The translations under genes were made by a program, and so were the position numbers. Shown here piece by piece: positions 36,483 to 44,409 of a DNA stretch of 64,000 nucleotides. The stretch is taken from positions 397,009 through 461,008 of the forward strand of contig NZ_LN876586.1 of the NCBI RefSeq assembly GCF_001282725.1. The letters are read 5' to 3'. A model generated the notes under the pieces. The model was not told the origin of the DNA. It was given only the letters and a program-made list of their open reading frames with translations, and did no database searches. The DNA is from Inediibacterium massiliense (GTDB taxonomy: Bacteria > Bacillota > Clostridia > Peptostreptococcales > Thermotaleaceae). Positions within the stretch are counted from its first letter, which is position 1; the number at the start of each line of letters is the position of its first letter.

Positions 36483-36485
36483 TTT

Positions 36486-37424
36486 ATGGAAAAAATAGGT
36501 AGATTATATAAGAAATTTGGAACCGTAGGAAGTTTACTTCTTTTAGTGATTATTGTAACCATATTAAATCCAAAGTTTTTTACTATGTATAATATATTAA
36601 ATATATTTAGACAAGTGTCTATCAATGGATTGATTGCTTTTGGAATGACCTTTGTTATATTAACAGGAGGAATCGATTTATCTGTAGGAGCAACCTTGGG
36701 GTTATCAGGCATGATTTTAGGTCTTATGGTATCCTCAGGATTTTCTGACGTAGTTTCTATACTTGCTGCATTAATTTTAGGAACTTTACTTGGAGCATTT
36801 AATGGAGTCTTAGTTTCTAAGGTAAAACTTCAACCATTTATTGCTACACTGGCTACTATGACTATGTTCAGAGGTATTACTATGATTATTTCAGATGGAA
36901 TTCCATTTATGAAATTAACAAAAAATGCTCCTATATTAGACTGGTTTAGCCAAGGAGAATTTTTGAAAATACCTATTCCCATGATTATATTTATAGGGTT
37001 TTTAGTATTATTACTTGTCATTTTACAAAATACTACCTTTGGTAGAGGGGTGTATGCAGTAGGTGGAAATGAAGAAGCTGCAAGATTATCTTCTATACCA
37101 GTAGATAAAATAAAGACTTTTGTGTACGTAATTAGTGGTTTTTTATCTGCATTAGCAGGAGTGATCTTAACCTCTAGACTTAGTTCCTCTCAACCTACAG
37201 CAGGAATGGGATTTGAATTAGATGCTATTGCAGCTGTAGTTATAGGTGGGACAAGCTTATCTGGAGGAAAAGGAAAAGTTTTTGGTACTTTCCTAGGAGT
37301 ATTAATTATTGGAGTTTTAAACAATGGACTCAATATTATAGGTGTTTCAGCGTTTTACCAACAATTTATTAAAGGGCTTGTAATACTTTTAGCGGTAATT
37401 TTAGACCGTAAAAGTAATGCATAA
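36486..37424 (+). CDS. Ribose/xylose-type ABC importer, permease subunit
   Basis: A 312-residue RbsC-like membrane protein with FGMTFVILTGGIDLSVGA and, near the end, LDAIAAVVIGGTSLSGGKG and FGTFLGVLIIGVLNNGLNI. About eight to ten helices are visible. It starts 4 nt after the ATPase stop, using GGAGG at the end of that gene, and is followed 21 nt later by the binding-protein gene, so the order is ATPase-permease-binding protein as in rbsACB. Confidence 0.92.
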   Translation: MEKIGRLYKKFGTVGSLLLLVIIVTILNPKFFTMYNILNIFRQVSINGLIAFGMTFVILTGGIDLSVGATLGLSGMILGLMVSSGFSDVVSILAALILGTLLGAFNGVLVSKVKLQPFIATLATMTMFRGITMIISDGIPFMKLTKNAPILDWFSQGEFLKIPIPMIIFIGFLVLLLVILQNTTFGRGVYAVGGNEEAARLSSIPVDKIKTFVYVISGFLSALAGVILTSRLSSSQPTAGMGFELDAIAAVVIGGTSLSGGKGKVFGTFLGVLIIGVLNNGLNIIGVSAFYQQFIKGLVILLAVILDRKSNA

Positions 37425-37445
37425 TAAAAATAAGGGGGAACTATA

Positions 37446-38378
37446 ATGAAAAAAATTGTTTCACTACTACTGATCCTTTCATTGATTTTTACAATGGCTG
37501 GATGTAGCAAAAGCGATGAAGCAGCAAAAAAAGAAGAAAAACAAAAGATTGCTTTACTAATGGCAGACCTAGGAAATCCATACTTCCATGTACTTCGTGA
37601 TGCAGTACAAAAAAGAGGAGAAGAATTAGGTTATGAAGTTTTAGTGTATGATGGTCAAAATGATGCATCTAAGCAACCTTCACAAGTAGAAGACGCCATT
37701 CAACAAGGGGTATCCGCAATTATTATCAATCCTGCAGATGAATCATCAACTGCAAATGCACTAAAAGATGCAATTGCTCAAGACATTCCTGTAGTAACAG
37801 TAGATAGATCTGTAGAAGTAGATGGTATTTTATCTTATCTTGTTACAGATAACCAAAAAGGTGGAGAACTTGCAGGAAAATGGTTAGAAAAGAAATTACC
37901 AGAAGGTGGAAATGTAGTACATATAGAAGGAATCATTGGTACTGCTCCACAACGTGAACGTGGGGGCGGATTCTTAAGTGTTGTTGATCCTGCAAAGAAT
38001 CCAAACAGTAAATTTAAAATTATTGATACAGCTGTAGGAGAATTTTCTATGGCACCAGCAGAAGCTGCTATGTCTGATTTATTAGCAAAACATGATGATA
38101 TTGATGTAGTATTTGCACAAAATGATACAATGGCAGTAGGAGTTGCTCGTGCTATTGAAACAGCAGGAAGATTAGATGACGGAATTATTGTTATTGGATT
38201 TGATGGAGCAAAAGAAGCATATGAACTAATAGAACAAGGAAAAATGGCAGTAACAGCAGTTCAAGATTTCCCATATATAGGTAAAGAAGCAGTAAATTAT
38301 GTAGATGCTTACTTAAAAGATGGTACAAAACCAGAACCACATGTATTAGTAGATGTATATATGTCAGATGAAAAATAG
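37446..38378 (+). CDS. Ribose/xylose-type ABC importer, binding lipoprotein
   Basis: A 310-residue sugar-binding protein with lipobox TMAGC (lipidated Cys20) and an RbsB-like mature domain: IALLMADLGNPYFHVLRD, IQQGVSAIIINPADESS, VDRSVEVDG and DVVFAQNDTMAVGVARAIE. These closely follow ribose-binding proteins, although the regulon context with xylulokinase suggests a pentose or ketopentose ligand. Strong AAGGGGGA ribosome site; a terminator follows directly. Confidence 0.9.
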   Translation: MKKIVSLLLILSLIFTMAGCSKSDEAAKKEEKQKIALLMADLGNPYFHVLRDAVQKRGEELGYEVLVYDGQNDASKQPSQVEDAIQQGVSAIIINPADESSTANALKDAIAQDIPVVTVDRSVEVDGILSYLVTDNQKGGELAGKWLEKKLPEGGNVVHIEGIIGTAPQRERGGGFLSVVDPAKNPNSKFKIIDTAVGEFSMAPAEAAMSDLLAKHDDIDVVFAQNDTMAVGVARAIETAGRLDDGIIVIGFDGAKEAYELIEQGKMAVTAVQDFPYIGKEAVNYVDAYLKDGTKPEPHVLVDVYMSDEK

Positions 38379-38380
38379 AC

Positions 38381-38411
38381 AAAAATCCCTCTTATGAGGG
38401 GTTTTTTTTAT
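38381..38411 (+). terminator. Intrinsic terminator of the LacI-controlled ABC operon
   Basis: AAAATCCCTC pairs with GAGGGGTTTT, followed by a T run. Confidence 0.85.
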
Positions 38412-38502
38412 TGTCTTTTTCATATAAACTATATAATTATATAGGAAATAAATTTTGTATGTATATGAGATAAAAAATAAAAAGGATATGAGGAGTGGAA
38501 AA

Positions 38503-39516
38503 ATGTTTGAGATAAACTATAAGACCACAGATGAAATAGTTTGGCAGGGAAGAACAGATGATGATAAAAATTTTGATGCCTTTAGATGGCATCAATGGGT
38601 AGAAAATATGGATTTAAGAAAAGAAGATTTAAAACCCTATACAGGAAAACTTGGATTTGCATTTATTGGATTTTGTTGTGATCAAGGGGTAGAAAGAAAT
38701 AGAGGAAGAGTAGGCGCTGCTAAGGGACCTAGAAGTATTAGAAAGGAATTATCCAATTTACCTTGTTGTTTTACACAAGAAGTAAAGTTATTTGATGCAG
38801 GAAATATATTTTGTGAAAATGCTACACTAGAAAAAAGCCAAGAATTACTATCAAAGGCTGTAGAGAAAATATTAAGTTTAAATCTTTTTCCTATTGTATT
38901 AGGAGGAGGACATGAAACTGCTTTTGGCCACTATAATGGAATACTAAGTAATTTAAAGAAAATTGAAGATAAGCCTAACATTGGAATTATTAATTTTGAT
39001 GCCCATTTAGATATAAGACCTTATCCAAATGGAGGAAGCTCAGGAACTATGTTTAGACAAATTGCAGATATTTGTAAGGAAAAAGATTTAAAATATTCTT
39101 ATCTTTGTATAGGGGCTCAAAAACATAGTAATACAGTAGACTTATTCAAAACAGCAGATCGATTAGGAGCTAGTTACATTTTAGCAAAGGATATTTTGAG
39201 TACAGATTATTGGAATTTATTAGAGGAGATAGATGATTTTATAAAATTTAGAGATCATATTTATATTACCATTTGTTCGGATGTATTTTCTTCAGCTTTT
39301 GCACCAGGTGTAAGTGCTACACAGTCATTAGGTTTAGATCCAGAAAAAGTTTTAAAATTTTTAAAATATATATTAAGATCCAATAAAGTAGTTAGCTTTG
39401 ATATTGCTGAGGTTTCTCCAAGATTTGATCAAGATAATACTACTTCGAATTTAGCTGCTGTATTGATTTATTCAGTGATTCAAACTTTGTCTCAAATGAA
39501 ACATCTTGCAATTTAA
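38503..39516 (+). CDS. Formimidoylglutamase-like arginase-family hydrolase
   Basis: A 337-residue binuclear-metal ureohydrolase-family enzyme; the N-terminal length and GRVGAAKGPRSIRKEL fit HutG, which releases formamide from N-formimidoyl-glutamate in histidine breakdown. Metal motifs are VLGGGHETAFGH and INFDAHLDIRPY. In the third motif, TICSDVFSSAFAPGVSA, Cys stands where many arginase-family members have the first Asp of D-x-D. Start ATG 38503 behind GAGGAG; the frame is open to an unsupported ATG at 38455. It is separated from the ABC operon by a terminator and no other hut genes are near. Confidence 0.8.
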   Translation: MFEINYKTTDEIVWQGRTDDDKNFDAFRWHQWVENMDLRKEDLKPYTGKLGFAFIGFCCDQGVERNRGRVGAAKGPRSIRKELSNLPCCFTQEVKLFDAGNIFCENATLEKSQELLSKAVEKILSLNLFPIVLGGGHETAFGHYNGILSNLKKIEDKPNIGIINFDAHLDIRPYPNGGSSGTMFRQIADICKEKDLKYSYLCIGAQKHSNTVDLFKTADRLGASYILAKDILSTDYWNLLEEIDDFIKFRDHIYITICSDVFSSAFAPGVSATQSLGLDPEKVLKFLKYILRSNKVVSFDIAEVSPRFDQDNTTSNLAAVLIYSVIQTLSQMKHLAI

Positions 39517-39548
39517 AAATCTGTTTATAGCAGGTTGAGCTTATAGAT

Positions 39549-39713
39549 AAAGTCATAAAATTCTTCACTAATTTTCAAATTTGGAAAATATGACGAAACG
39601 GTCGAAAATAGTATTACAAACTCGCTATGCTCAAACAGTGTAATGCTAAGCATTTTCTCACTTATTCTATATTTTCACAAATTCTTAATAATGGTTCCGA
39701 ATTTTATGACTTT
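39549..39713. repeat. MITE-like element with 15-bp perfect terminal inverted repeats
   Basis: AAAGTCATAAAATTC (39549-39563) is repeated inverted as GAATTTTATGACTTT (39699-39713). The 165-bp interior is non-coding and contains ATTACA...TGTAAT and AACTCGCTATGCTCAAACA, a composition unlike the flanking genes. The dispersed 20-mer (39711-39730) abuts its right end. Together with the operon-end terminator this fills the gap 39517-39768. Confidence 0.6.
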
Positions 39714-39730
39714 GCTAAAATATAGTTTGT
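39711..39730 (+). repeat. Copy of the dispersed intergenic 20-mer
   Basis: TTTGCTAAAATATAGTTTGT, identical to 5599-5618 and 43519-43538, overlapping the right inverted repeat of the element at 39549. Confidence 0.6.
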
Positions 39731-39740
39731 CTTTAGTATG

Positions 39741-39766
39741 AAACCTGCTGTGAAGCAGGTTTTTTT
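39741..39766 (+). terminator. Intrinsic terminator downstream of the formimidoylglutamase-like gene
   Basis: AAACCTGCT/AGCAGGTTT with GTGA loop and a T run. AGCAGGTT at 39530-39537 repeats one stem arm. Confidence 0.85.
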
Positions 39767-39768
39767 AA

Positions 39769-39821
39769 TTGGCATTTGACAAGAATTAAAAAAGTAGTAT
39801 AATATAATTAGCAAATGCCAA
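39769..39821 (+). promoter_or_regulatory. Promoter flanked by a 10-bp inverted-repeat operator (orange-protein-like operon)
   Basis: TTGACA (39776-39781), 16-nt spacer and TATAAT (39798-39803) make a strong promoter. TTGGCATTTG (39769-39778) and its exact inverse CAAATGCCAA (39812-39821) bracket it; one arm overlaps the -35 box and the other the start of transcription, as expected of a repressor site. A lone TTGGCATTTG also occurs at 44266-44275. Confidence 0.7.
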
Positions 39822-39870
39822 TAATGAATATGAGTAGTTTATTTAATTTTATAAAATGGAGGGGTGTTTT

Positions 39871-40239
39871 ATGAAAATCTGTGTTTCAAGCTTAGGAAAA
39901 GAAAAAACTTCTATGATGGATGATCGTTTTGGAAGATGTCAGTATTTTTTTATTGTAGATACACAAACAAATGAAGAAAAAGTTTTAGAAAACAAAGGAT
40001 TAACAGCAACACAAGGTGCAGGAATTGCTGCAGGACAACAAATAGTGGATGAGAAAGTAGATGTACTTATTACTGGATATATAGGACCAAATGCTATGAA
40101 AGTATTACAAGGGTCTGATATAAAAATTTATAAAGGTAAAGGATTAGCTATACAAGAGGAAATAGATGCATTTAAAAAAGAAAACCTAGATGAAATCAAA
40201 AATCCAGGACCTGCTCACTTTGGAATGAAGAACCAGTAA
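39871..40239 (+). CDS. NifX/NifB-domain (MTH1175-like) protein, first of operon
   Basis: A 122-residue protein of the dinitrogenase iron-molybdenum cofactor biosynthesis domain family: MKICVSSLG, DDRFGRCQYFFIVD and the glycine-rich AGIAAGQQIVDEKVDVLITGYIGPNA. Proteins of this kind bind metal clusters; the Desulfovibrio orange protein is one. The ATG 39871 is preceded by GGAGGGG. No nif genes are near, so nitrogen fixation is not implied. It opens a four-gene operon with two ferredoxin-containing ATPases and a second copy of the same domain. Confidence 0.85.
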   Translation: MKICVSSLGKEKTSMMDDRFGRCQYFFIVDTQTNEEKVLENKGLTATQGAGIAAGQQIVDEKVDVLITGYIGPNAMKVLQGSDIKIYKGKGLAIQEEIDAFKKENLDEIKNPGPAHFGMKNQ

Positions 40240-40254
40240 GGAGAGGGTTGTAAT

Positions 40255-41085
40255 ATGAAAATTGCAGTACTTAGTGGAAAAGGTGGAACAGGAAAAACTA
40301 CAGTTTCTGTAAATCTTGCAAAATCTATGGGATGGAGTTATATAGATTGTGATGTAGAAGAGCCTAATGGTTTTATCTTTTTAAAACCAAATATAGGTAA
40401 AGAGATGAATGTAAGTATTCCTGTTCCTAAAATAGATGAACAAAAATGTATTCATTGTAATCAATGTGTGAATATATGTCAATTTCATGCATTAGCAGGA
40501 ACAAATAACGGGGTGTTGGTATTTGAAAAATTGTGCCATGGATGTGGTGCATGTACACTCACATGTCCTGTAGATGCCATAAAAGAAGAAGATAGGGTCA
40601 TAGGAAAGATAGAGGTAGGACAAGATAAGGAGATATCTTGTATGAGAGGTGTTTTAAATATAGGAGAACCTATGGCTACACCTATCATAAAACAGTTAAA
40701 AAAGATAAACAAAGAACAAAATACAATTATAGATTGTTCTCCTGGAAGTTCTTGTACAGTCGTATCTGCTATTGAAAGAGTAGATTATGCTATATTGGTA
40801 ACAGAACCTACGGAGTTTGGACTGCATGATTTAAAAATTGCTATAGAGCTTATGAGACAAATGGATATTCCTTTTGGAGTCATTATTAATCGAGTAGATC
40901 AGCAAAAAGATTTAATTGATGATTATTGTGAAAAAGAAAATATAAATATATTAGGCAAAATTCCTTTTGACAAAAAAGTGGCAGTATTATATTCAAAAGG
41001 GAAATTATTGATTGAAGATGTAGATTATGAGAAAAAGTTTAAAGAAATAGGTCAAAAAATTAGGGAGGTGTGCCCATGCAACTAG
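40255..41085 (+). CDS. MinD-superfamily P-loop ATPase with inserted ferredoxin domain (1)
   Basis: A 276-residue ATPase: deviant Walker A SGKGGTGKTTVSVNL at the N-terminus, an inserted 2x[4Fe-4S] ferredoxin domain (CIHCNQCVNICQF and CHGCGACTLTCP) and the DCSPGSS switch-II region. Related Mrp/ParA-type Fe-S ATPases occur in the orange-protein operon of Desulfovibrio vulgaris. It probably assembles or delivers a metal cluster or handles electrons in ATP-dependent fashion; the exact task is not known. It begins 15 nt after the first NifX-like gene and overlaps the next ATPase gene. Confidence 0.88.
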   Translation: MKIAVLSGKGGTGKTTVSVNLAKSMGWSYIDCDVEEPNGFIFLKPNIGKEMNVSIPVPKIDEQKCIHCNQCVNICQFHALAGTNNGVLVFEKLCHGCGACTLTCPVDAIKEEDRVIGKIEVGQDKEISCMRGVLNIGEPMATPIIKQLKKINKEQNTIIDCSPGSSCTVVSAIERVDYAILVTEPTEFGLHDLKIAIELMRQMDIPFGVIINRVDQQKDLIDDYCEKENINILGKIPFDKKVAVLYSKGKLLIEDVDYEKKFKEIGQKIREVCPCN

Positions 41086-41933
41086 TTGTTATAAGTGGAA
41101 AAGGTGGAACAGGAAAAACTACAGTTGCAGCAGCATTTTCCTATCTCAGCAAAGAAAGTATAAAAGTAGATTGTGATGTAGATGCATCTAACCTTCATAT
41201 TTTATTAAAAGGAAAAGATATGGATCAGGATAATTTTATTGGAGCAAAATTAGCTCATATTGATGAAGATAAATGTGTGCAATGTGGAGAATGTGCACGT
41301 GTATGCAGGTTTGATGCCATTTCTAATTTTTCCATAGATCCACTAAAATGTGAAGGATGTGCTGCTTGTAAAGTAGTATGTAAATTTGATGCCATTTGTC
41401 TAGAAGATGAAATTACAGGACAGACAATGATTACGGATACAGACCATGGCATTTTATCTAGAGCAGAAATGATTGTAGGAGCAGAAGGCTCTGGAAAATT
41501 AGTAACAGAAGTAAGAAAAAAAGCTATGGAATATAAAAAAAATGATGAATGGATCATACTAGATGGAACACCAGGAGTAGGGTGTGCTGTAATGGCATCT
41601 ATTACAGGATGTGATATAGCTTTGATTGTAGTAGAACCATCCCAATCTGGAGTGGAAGATTTTCTAAGAGTATATGAATTAACTAAATTTTTTGGAGTAA
41701 AGCCATATGTCTGTATCAATAAATATGATATTAATGAAGAGATATCTAATGAAATACAGAGATTTTGCAAGGAAGAAAAAATTGATTTGATAGGGAAAAT
41801 ACCATTTGATCCTATGGTAAAAGAAGCTGTCAATCAATTAAAACCAATTGTAAGTATAAGGGGAAGTATAGCAGGAGAAGAAATTAAAAAAATATGGAAT
41901 GTATTGAATGAAAAATATAAGGAGGCGTTGTAA
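41076..41933 (+). CDS. MinD-superfamily P-loop ATPase with inserted ferredoxin domain (2)
   Basis: A 285-residue paralog of the preceding gene, with ISGKGGTGKTTVAAAF, DCDVDASN, two ferredoxin clusters (CVQCGECARVCRF, CEGCAACKVVCKF) and DGTPGVGC. The two probably act as a heterodimer, as ParA-type ATPases dimerise. The ATG 41076 is spaced 7 nt from GGAGG and the gene overlaps the upstream stop by 10 nt, so stoichiometric coupled translation is likely. The next gene begins immediately after its stop. Confidence 0.88.
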   Translation: MQLVVISGKGGTGKTTVAAAFSYLSKESIKVDCDVDASNLHILLKGKDMDQDNFIGAKLAHIDEDKCVQCGECARVCRFDAISNFSIDPLKCEGCAACKVVCKFDAICLEDEITGQTMITDTDHGILSRAEMIVGAEGSGKLVTEVRKKAMEYKKNDEWIILDGTPGVGCAVMASITGCDIALIVVEPSQSGVEDFLRVYELTKFFGVKPYVCINKYDINEEISNEIQRFCKEEKIDLIGKIPFDPMVKEAVNQLKPIVSIRGSIAGEEIKKIWNVLNEKYKEAL

Positions 41934-41934
41934 A

Positions 41935-42294
41935 ATGAAAATTGCTATTGCGAAAGAAGGAAGCTTTGTATCAGGACACTTTGGACATTGTGAAGGATTT
42001 GAAGTATTTGAGGTGGACAATCAAGAAATTAAAGAAAGAAAATTTATAGAAAATCCAGGACATAGACCAGGTTTTTTACCAGTATTTCTATCTGAAAAAG
42101 GAGTAAATGTAATTATTGCTGGAGGAATGGGTGCTACAGCACAAGATTTATTTAAGGAAAATAATATTTCAGTTATTGTAGGAGCACAAGGGAAACTTGA
42201 AGATGTAATGCATGCTTATATAAATAATCAGTTAAAATCTACAAACAGTGTATGTACAGAGCATGAACATGCAGGAGAATGTGAAGAACACTAG
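41935..42294 (+). CDS. NifX/NifB-domain (MTH1175-like) protein with metal-binding tail
   Basis: A 119-residue protein of the same family as the first gene of the operon: MKIAIAKEG, SGHFGHCEGFEVFEV and VNVIIAGGMGATAQDLF. It ends in a Cys/His-rich tail, CTEHEHAGECEEH, likely to bind a metal. The ATG 41935 follows AAGGAGG. It is the last gene of the operon; a terminator overlaps its stop codon. Confidence 0.85.
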   Translation: MKIAIAKEGSFVSGHFGHCEGFEVFEVDNQEIKERKFIENPGHRPGFLPVFLSEKGVNVIIAGGMGATAQDLFKENNISVIVGAQGKLEDVMHAYINNQLKSTNSVCTEHEHAGECEEH

Positions 42295-42319
42295 GCAGGA
42301 AAATTTTCCTGCCTTTTTC
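42294..42319. terminator. Terminator at the end of the orange-protein-like operon
   Basis: GGCAGGAAAA/TTTTCCTGCC, perfect palindrome followed by TTTTT; it also touches the stop of the convergent YibE/F gene. Confidence 0.88.
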
Positions 42320-43398
42320 TATGCTTTAATAGCAGCGATGAAAGAACTTAAGGGAATGGTTAAAATAAGGCCAATACTGCCACATAAGGAACGAAATATT
42401 TCTTCAGCTATAAATTCCATATTTACAGCATCTAAAAAAGGAACATTCATGGTAGTAAAAAAAAGAAATAGAGGCAAAGAAGTACCAGCATAAGCTAAAA
42501 TTAATGTATTTGCCATAGTAGACATAATATCTTTTCCAACGTTTATACCAGATTTTAATAAAGAAGAGGATGAAGTTTTTGGATATTTTTCTTTGATTTC
42601 AAAAATAAAAGAAGTAATAGACATGCTAATATCCATAACTGCTCCAATAGTACCTATGATTACCCCACTAAATAATAAACCACGATAATCTATAGATAAA
42701 TCTGTATAACCAATAAAGGCTTGTATATATTCGTCAGATATACCAGTTAGGGCCATAAGATTTCCAAAATAAAATGCAAATAAGCCTGCTATAATAGTTC
42801 CGCCTATTGTAGATACAATAGCACAAAAACTTTTTTTGCTAAAACCACTTATAAGTATAAAGTTTATAAATATGGCTATAGAAGAAGTAATGATGGCGGC
42901 TAGAATAGGGTTGAATTCTTTAAGTATTAAAGGAATCAAACAAAATATAATAGATAATAAAGTGAAAATAAGAGAAAAAGCAGCACGAACTCCCTTAAGT
43001 CCTCCAAAAATAACTAATAAAATCAAAAAAGTTAGGCCTAGTATTTTGAGTGAATTTCTTCGATCTATATCAAAAAAGTTAGCTTGAGTAACTTGTCCAT
43101 CTGACAATTGTAAATTTATAATAATAGGCATTCCTTTTTTTAAAACTACATTAGACGAAGTTCCTTCTATAGGTATATGTGTAAAGGTGATGAGCTGATC
43201 TTTATAGGGATCTTCTTTTAATTTGGCTTCAATTGTATATATATTACCGCCATTTTGAGTAGATTTTTGGATTTGAGTGATCATTCCTCTACATCGAATT
43301 TGTGATGTAGAATAGATAGAATTTCCATAGCTAAAATTGAAGAAAATAAAAGATAGGAATAAATAGATAAAAATAGACATTCTTAATATTTTTTTCAT
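42319..43398 (-). CDS. YibE/F family membrane protein
   Basis: A 359-residue protein with an N-terminal signal/anchor (to ~25), a ~90-residue extracytoplasmic beta domain (RCRGMITQIQ...GQVTQANFFDID) and about seven membrane helices matching the YibE/F family (LGLTFLILLVIFGGLKGVRAAFSL split as LKGVRAAFSLIFTLLSIIF; GTIGAVMDISMSITSFIFEI). The function of the family is not established. The ATG follows GAGGAGGTACTT. It stands alone, convergent with the preceding operon. Confidence 0.87.
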   Translation of the reverse strand: MKKILRMSIFIYLFLSFIFFNFSYGNSIYSTSQIRCRGMITQIQKSTQNGGNIYTIEAKLKEDPYKDQLITFTHIPIEGTSSNVVLKKGMPIIINLQLSDGQVTQANFFDIDRRNSLKILGLTFLILLVIFGGLKGVRAAFSLIFTLLSIIFCLIPLILKEFNPILAAIITSSIAIFINFILISGFSKKSFCAIVSTIGGTIIAGLFAFYFGNLMALTGISDEYIQAFIGYTDLSIDYRGLLFSGVIIGTIGAVMDISMSITSFIFEIKEKYPKTSSSSLLKSGINVGKDIMSTMANTLILAYAGTSLPLFLFFTTMNVPFLDAVNMEFIAEEIFRSLCGSIGLILTIPLSSFIAAIKA

Positions 43399-43440
43399 AA
43401 GTACCTCCTCATAGCTTGTCTTTATAAAATCTTCCTGTTT

Positions 43441-43538
43441 ATAAACTATATGTTAGTAAAGTTTATTTATGAAAAAAGTTATGAGTGTTATGGAATAATT
43501 GTTCCTTATTTTTATGGTTTTGCTAAAATATAGTTTGT
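43441..43538. repeat. 98-bp inverted-repeat element containing the dispersed 20-mer
   Basis: ATAAACTATATGTTAGTAAA (43441-43460) is an imperfect inverse of TTTGCTAAAATATAGTTTGT (43519-43538; 17 of 20 positions). The interior is non-coding. It lies between the divergent YibE/F and DUF2148 genes and looks like a short relative of the element at 39549. Confidence 0.5.
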
Positions 43539-43650
43539 CAAAAGTTATGGAATAAATGGATTTATTTATTATTTTAAAATATTAGAATTCTATAGATTGT
43601 AAAAGTTTGGTAAACTATAGGTATCATCAATAAAGGGGTGGGGGATAAAA

Positions 43651-44178
43651 ATGATTATAAAAAGTGAGCAAGCACAAATAGAAGCTGTAAAAACTATAGC
43701 TCAGTTGATGGTAGCAGCCGCGAGAACTGCACCAAAGGCAAATGCACTAGATCGATTAGAAATATTGATTATAGAAGGAAAAGAGAAAGATATTTTAGCA
43801 GATGAGATGAAAAGGATTTCAAAAGAAACAGGGGTAGAGTTTATTGGAAGAGATGGATATAATGTAGATGATGCTTTATTAGTTGTATTATTTGGAACTA
43901 GGATTGAGCCTATTGATTGCCCAAACTGTGGATTTTGTGGTCATGAAAATTGTGGAGAAAATCGTAAAAACAAAGGAATATGTGTTTTTAATCCAGGTGA
44001 TTTAGGAATTGCAATAGGCTCTGCTATATCCATTGCTGCAAATCATCGCTGTGATAATAGAGTCATGTTTTCAGCGGGAAAAGCTGCACTCAATTTAGGA
44101 TATTTTCATCCGGATGTAAAAATTGCTTATGGTGTACCTTTATCTATATCAGGGAAAAGCCCTTTTGTAGATAGATAA
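43651..44178 (+). CDS. DUF2148 ferredoxin-domain protein
   Basis: A 175-residue protein typical of DUF2148: N-terminal helix with MVAAARTAPKANALD, the cysteine cluster DCPNCGFCGHENCGE followed by GICVFNPGDLGIAIGSA, and ANHRCDNRVMFSAGKAAL. The cysteines can hold an Fe-S cluster; a redox role is expected but no reaction is known. ATG preceded by AAAGGGGTGGGGG. It is a single gene with its own terminator and follows the iron-sulfur operon closely in position and theme. Confidence 0.87.
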   Translation: MIIKSEQAQIEAVKTIAQLMVAAARTAPKANALDRLEILIIEGKEKDILADEMKRISKETGVEFIGRDGYNVDDALLVVLFGTRIEPIDCPNCGFCGHENCGENRKNKGICVFNPGDLGIAIGSAISIAANHRCDNRVMFSAGKAALNLGYFHPDVKIAYGVPLSISGKSPFVDR

Positions 44179-44221
44179 ATAAAAGAAAGTAAAAACAAAA
44201 AATAGGATATGAGTAAATTCG

Positions 44222-44259
44222 AAAACCTGGTGTGTATATTAGATCAAACCAGGTTTTTT
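44222..44259 (+). terminator. Intrinsic terminator after the DUF2148 gene
   Basis: AAAACCTGGT pairs with ACCAGGTTTT across a 16-nt loop, followed by a T run. Confidence 0.8.
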
Positions 44260-44409
44260 ATTGTATTGGCATTTGGTATATAACATTATTACTAAAAATA
44301 CATTAAAATCTATAGGACATAAGATGTATTTTTAATCAGACTACCCATATTTTTATAAATAATATGGTACAATTCAAATACAATATTGTAAAAATAGGAG
44401 AATCTGAAA

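Noticed and set aside
41255-41833. 192-codon minus-strand ORF across the second ferredoxin ATPase gene
   Set aside because: Long only because of codon bias in the real gene; Ser/His/Pro-rich shadow product with no motif.
39871-42294. Nitrogen-fixation gene cluster
   Set aside because: NifX/NifB-type domains occur widely outside nitrogen fixation; no nifH, nifD, nifK or true radical SAM nifB is present.
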